This document shows positions 4,254-5,443 of a DNA stretch of 5,443 nt, piece by piece. The stretch is from Betaproteobacteria bacterium (lineage in GTDB: Bacteria; Pseudomonadota; Gammaproteobacteria; Burkholderiales; SG8-41): assembly GCA_023266245.1 (NCBI GenBank), contig JAHFRO010000163.1:1-5443 (forward strand). Direction: 5' to 3'. The notes under the pieces were generated by a model. The model was not told the origin of the DNA, searched no databases, and saw only the letters and a list, made by a program, of their open reading frames with translations. Positions within the stretch are counted from its first letter, which is position 1. The number at the start of each line of letters is the position of its first letter. A program made the translations under genes and the position numbers.

Positions 4254-5443
4254 ATGCCGTCGAACCGCCGGCCGCGCGCGATCGTGATCGGCGGCTCGCT
4301 CGGCGGGCTGTTCGCCGCCAACCTGCTGCTGCGGCAGGGCTGGGACGTCGAGGTGTTCGAGCACTCCGGGGAGGAGCTCGCCGGGCGCGGCGCTGGCATC
4401 ATCCCCCATCCGGGGCTGTTTCAGGCGCTGGAGCGTATCGGCGTTTCGATCGACGAGTCGTTCGGCGTCGATATTCCGGTGCGCGTCACCTTCGACCGCA
4501 GCGGCGCCACGATCGGCACGCTGCCGCTCAAGCAGTGCCTCACGACCTGGGGCCGCCTCTATCAGCTGTTGAGGGGCGTGTTTCTCAACGAGCGTTACCA
4601 CTTCGGGTTTTCCTTCAAGCGCCACACACAGGACGCAAACGGCGTCACCGCTCACTTCGCCAACGGAGCCGTCACGCGCGGCGAGCTCCTGATCGGCGCC
4701 GACGGCATCCGCTCCACCGTGCGCGCGCAGCTCCTGCCCGAGGCGAAGCCGCAGTACGCCGGTTACGTCGGCTGGCGCGGGCTCGCCGACGAAACCGCCT
4801 TCTCGCCCGCAGTGCACCGCGATCTGTTTCCGAAATTCGCATTCTGCCTGCCCGAGCGCGAGCAGATGCTAGGTTACCCCGTCGCCGGCTTCACCAATTC
4901 GACCCGCCCAGGCGAGCGCTGCTTCAATTTCGTGTGGTACCGCCCGGTCGAGGAGTCGCGCGACCTGCCGCGGCTCTGCACCGACGTCGCGGGCAAGCTC
5001 CATGACATGTCGATCCCGCCGCCGCTCATCCGCGCCGAAGTGCTGGCGGAGATGCGCCGCGCAGCCGAGGAGCTGCTCTCGCCCCAGTTCGTCGAGGCGG
5101 TGCGCCACACGCGCCAGCCTTTCTTCCAGGCGATCTTCGACCTTGTATCCGCCCAGATCGCATTCGGGCGGGTGGCGCTGCTGGGCGACGCCGCGTTCGT
5201 TGCGCGGCCGCACGTGGGGATGGGAGTCACCAAGGCTGCGGGCGACGCGATGGTCCTCGCCGACCTGCTCCGCGAATCGAACAACGACGTGCCGGCCGCG
5301 CTCGCGCGCTACCGGTCGCTGCGGCTGCCCTTCGGGGCGGCGGTGGTCGACCACGGCCGCGAGCTCGGCTCCTATCTCCAGGGCCGCAGGACGGAGCAAG
5401 CCAGGCGCCACCACACCCCGGAAGCAGTGATGAGCGAGATCGC
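4254..5443 (+). CDS. FAD-dependent aromatic hydroxylase, 2,6-dihydroxypyridine 3-monooxygenase-like (cut at right edge)
   Basis: This looks like a class A flavoprotein monooxygenase: NAD(P)H reduces FAD, which activates O2 to hydroxylate an aromatic ring. Visible parts, with 396 codons present: the Rossmann FAD site AIVIGGSLGGLFAANLLLRQ (9-28) with an acidic residue ending strand 2 (VFE, 34-36); GRGAGI (44-49); the DG motif LIGADGIRSTVR (146-157); YAGYVGWRG (168-176); and the GD motif RVALLGDAAFVARPHVGMG (306-324), followed by KAAGDAMVLADLL. The YAGYVxWRG block and the ARPHxxxG form of the GD motif recall 2,6-dihydroxypyridine 3-hydroxylase of nicotine catabolism. The known enzyme is just under 400 residues, so only a short tail is missing. 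No in-frame ATG, GTG or TTG lies between 4164 and 4254, so the ATG at 4254 is the first usable start, although no ribosome binding site precedes it. It is divergent from dctPQM, suggesting shared control. The true substrate is inferred only by resemblance. Confidence 0.9.
   Translation, partial: MPSNRRPRAIVIGGSLGGLFAANLLLRQGWDVEVFEHSGEELAGRGAGIIPHPGLFQALERIGVSIDESFGVDIPVRVTFDRSGATIGTLPLKQCLTTWGRLYQLLRGVFLNERYHFGFSFKRHTQDANGVTAHFANGAVTRGELLIGADGIRSTVRAQLLPEAKPQYAGYVGWRGLADETAFSPAVHRDLFPKFAFCLPEREQMLGYPVAGFTNSTRPGERCFNFVWYRPVEESRDLPRLCTDVAGKLHDMSIPPPLIRAEVLAEMRRAAEELLSPQFVEAVRHTRQPFFQAIFDLVSAQIAFGRVALLGDAAFVARPHVGMGVTKAAGDAMVLADLLRESNNDVPAALARYRSLRLPFGAAVVDHGRELGSYLQGRRTEQARRHHTPEAVMSEI

Noticed and set aside
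4200..4817. Minus-strand open frame opposite the hydroxylase
   Set aside because: It is a shadow frame; the plus strand carries the three diagnostic flavoprotein motifs in order.

Overview
The window is GC-rich and looks like a catabolic/transport locus of a member of the Pseudomonadota. A betaproteobacterium of the Burkholderiales type is most likely: a Bug/TctC binding protein, a TRAP transporter and a DUF1330 protein sit together, and TctC-type binding proteins are greatly expanded in that order. This placement is inference from gene content and base composition; there is no rRNA or other phylogenetic marker here.

Layout. Five genes run on the minus strand, in transcription order: dctP-like TRAP binding protein (4013-2943), dctQ-like small permease (2862-2347), dctM-like large permease (2298-943), a DUF1330 protein (790-485), and the signal-peptide end of a TctC/Bug tricarboxylate-type binding protein (139 to the left edge). 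On the plus strand, divergent from dctP, lies an FAD-dependent aromatic hydroxylase resembling 2,6-dihydroxypyridine 3-monooxygenase (4254 to the right edge). A 23-codon leader reading frame with a strong ribosome binding site precedes it. The 240-base divergent region (4014-4253) holds promoter-like elements for both directions and an imperfect palindrome.

How it may work together. DctP captures an extracytoplasmic organic acid and DctQM imports it using an ion gradient. The divergent hydroxylase is a reasonable candidate for acting on the imported compound, which may be a hydroxylated N-heteroaromatic or other aromatic acid. The substrate is not proven by the sequence. The DctP lacks the arginine that usually binds the substrate carboxylate in this family, so the ligand or binding mode may be non-standard.

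The most unusual features are non-coding. Two arrays of degenerate 7-base repeats flank the DUF1330 gene (329-477 and 813-938). Each is built as two inverted arms able to form a long hairpin, and each starts within a few bases of the stop codon of the upstream gene. Their unit sequences differ, but the 7-base period and inverted design are shared. Other points worth attention are a probable CTG start codon for dctQ, a perfect 12-bp GC hairpin between dctP and dctQM, and the leader peptide in front of the hydroxylase. I see no RNA gene, insertion sequence, CRISPR array or phage gene.
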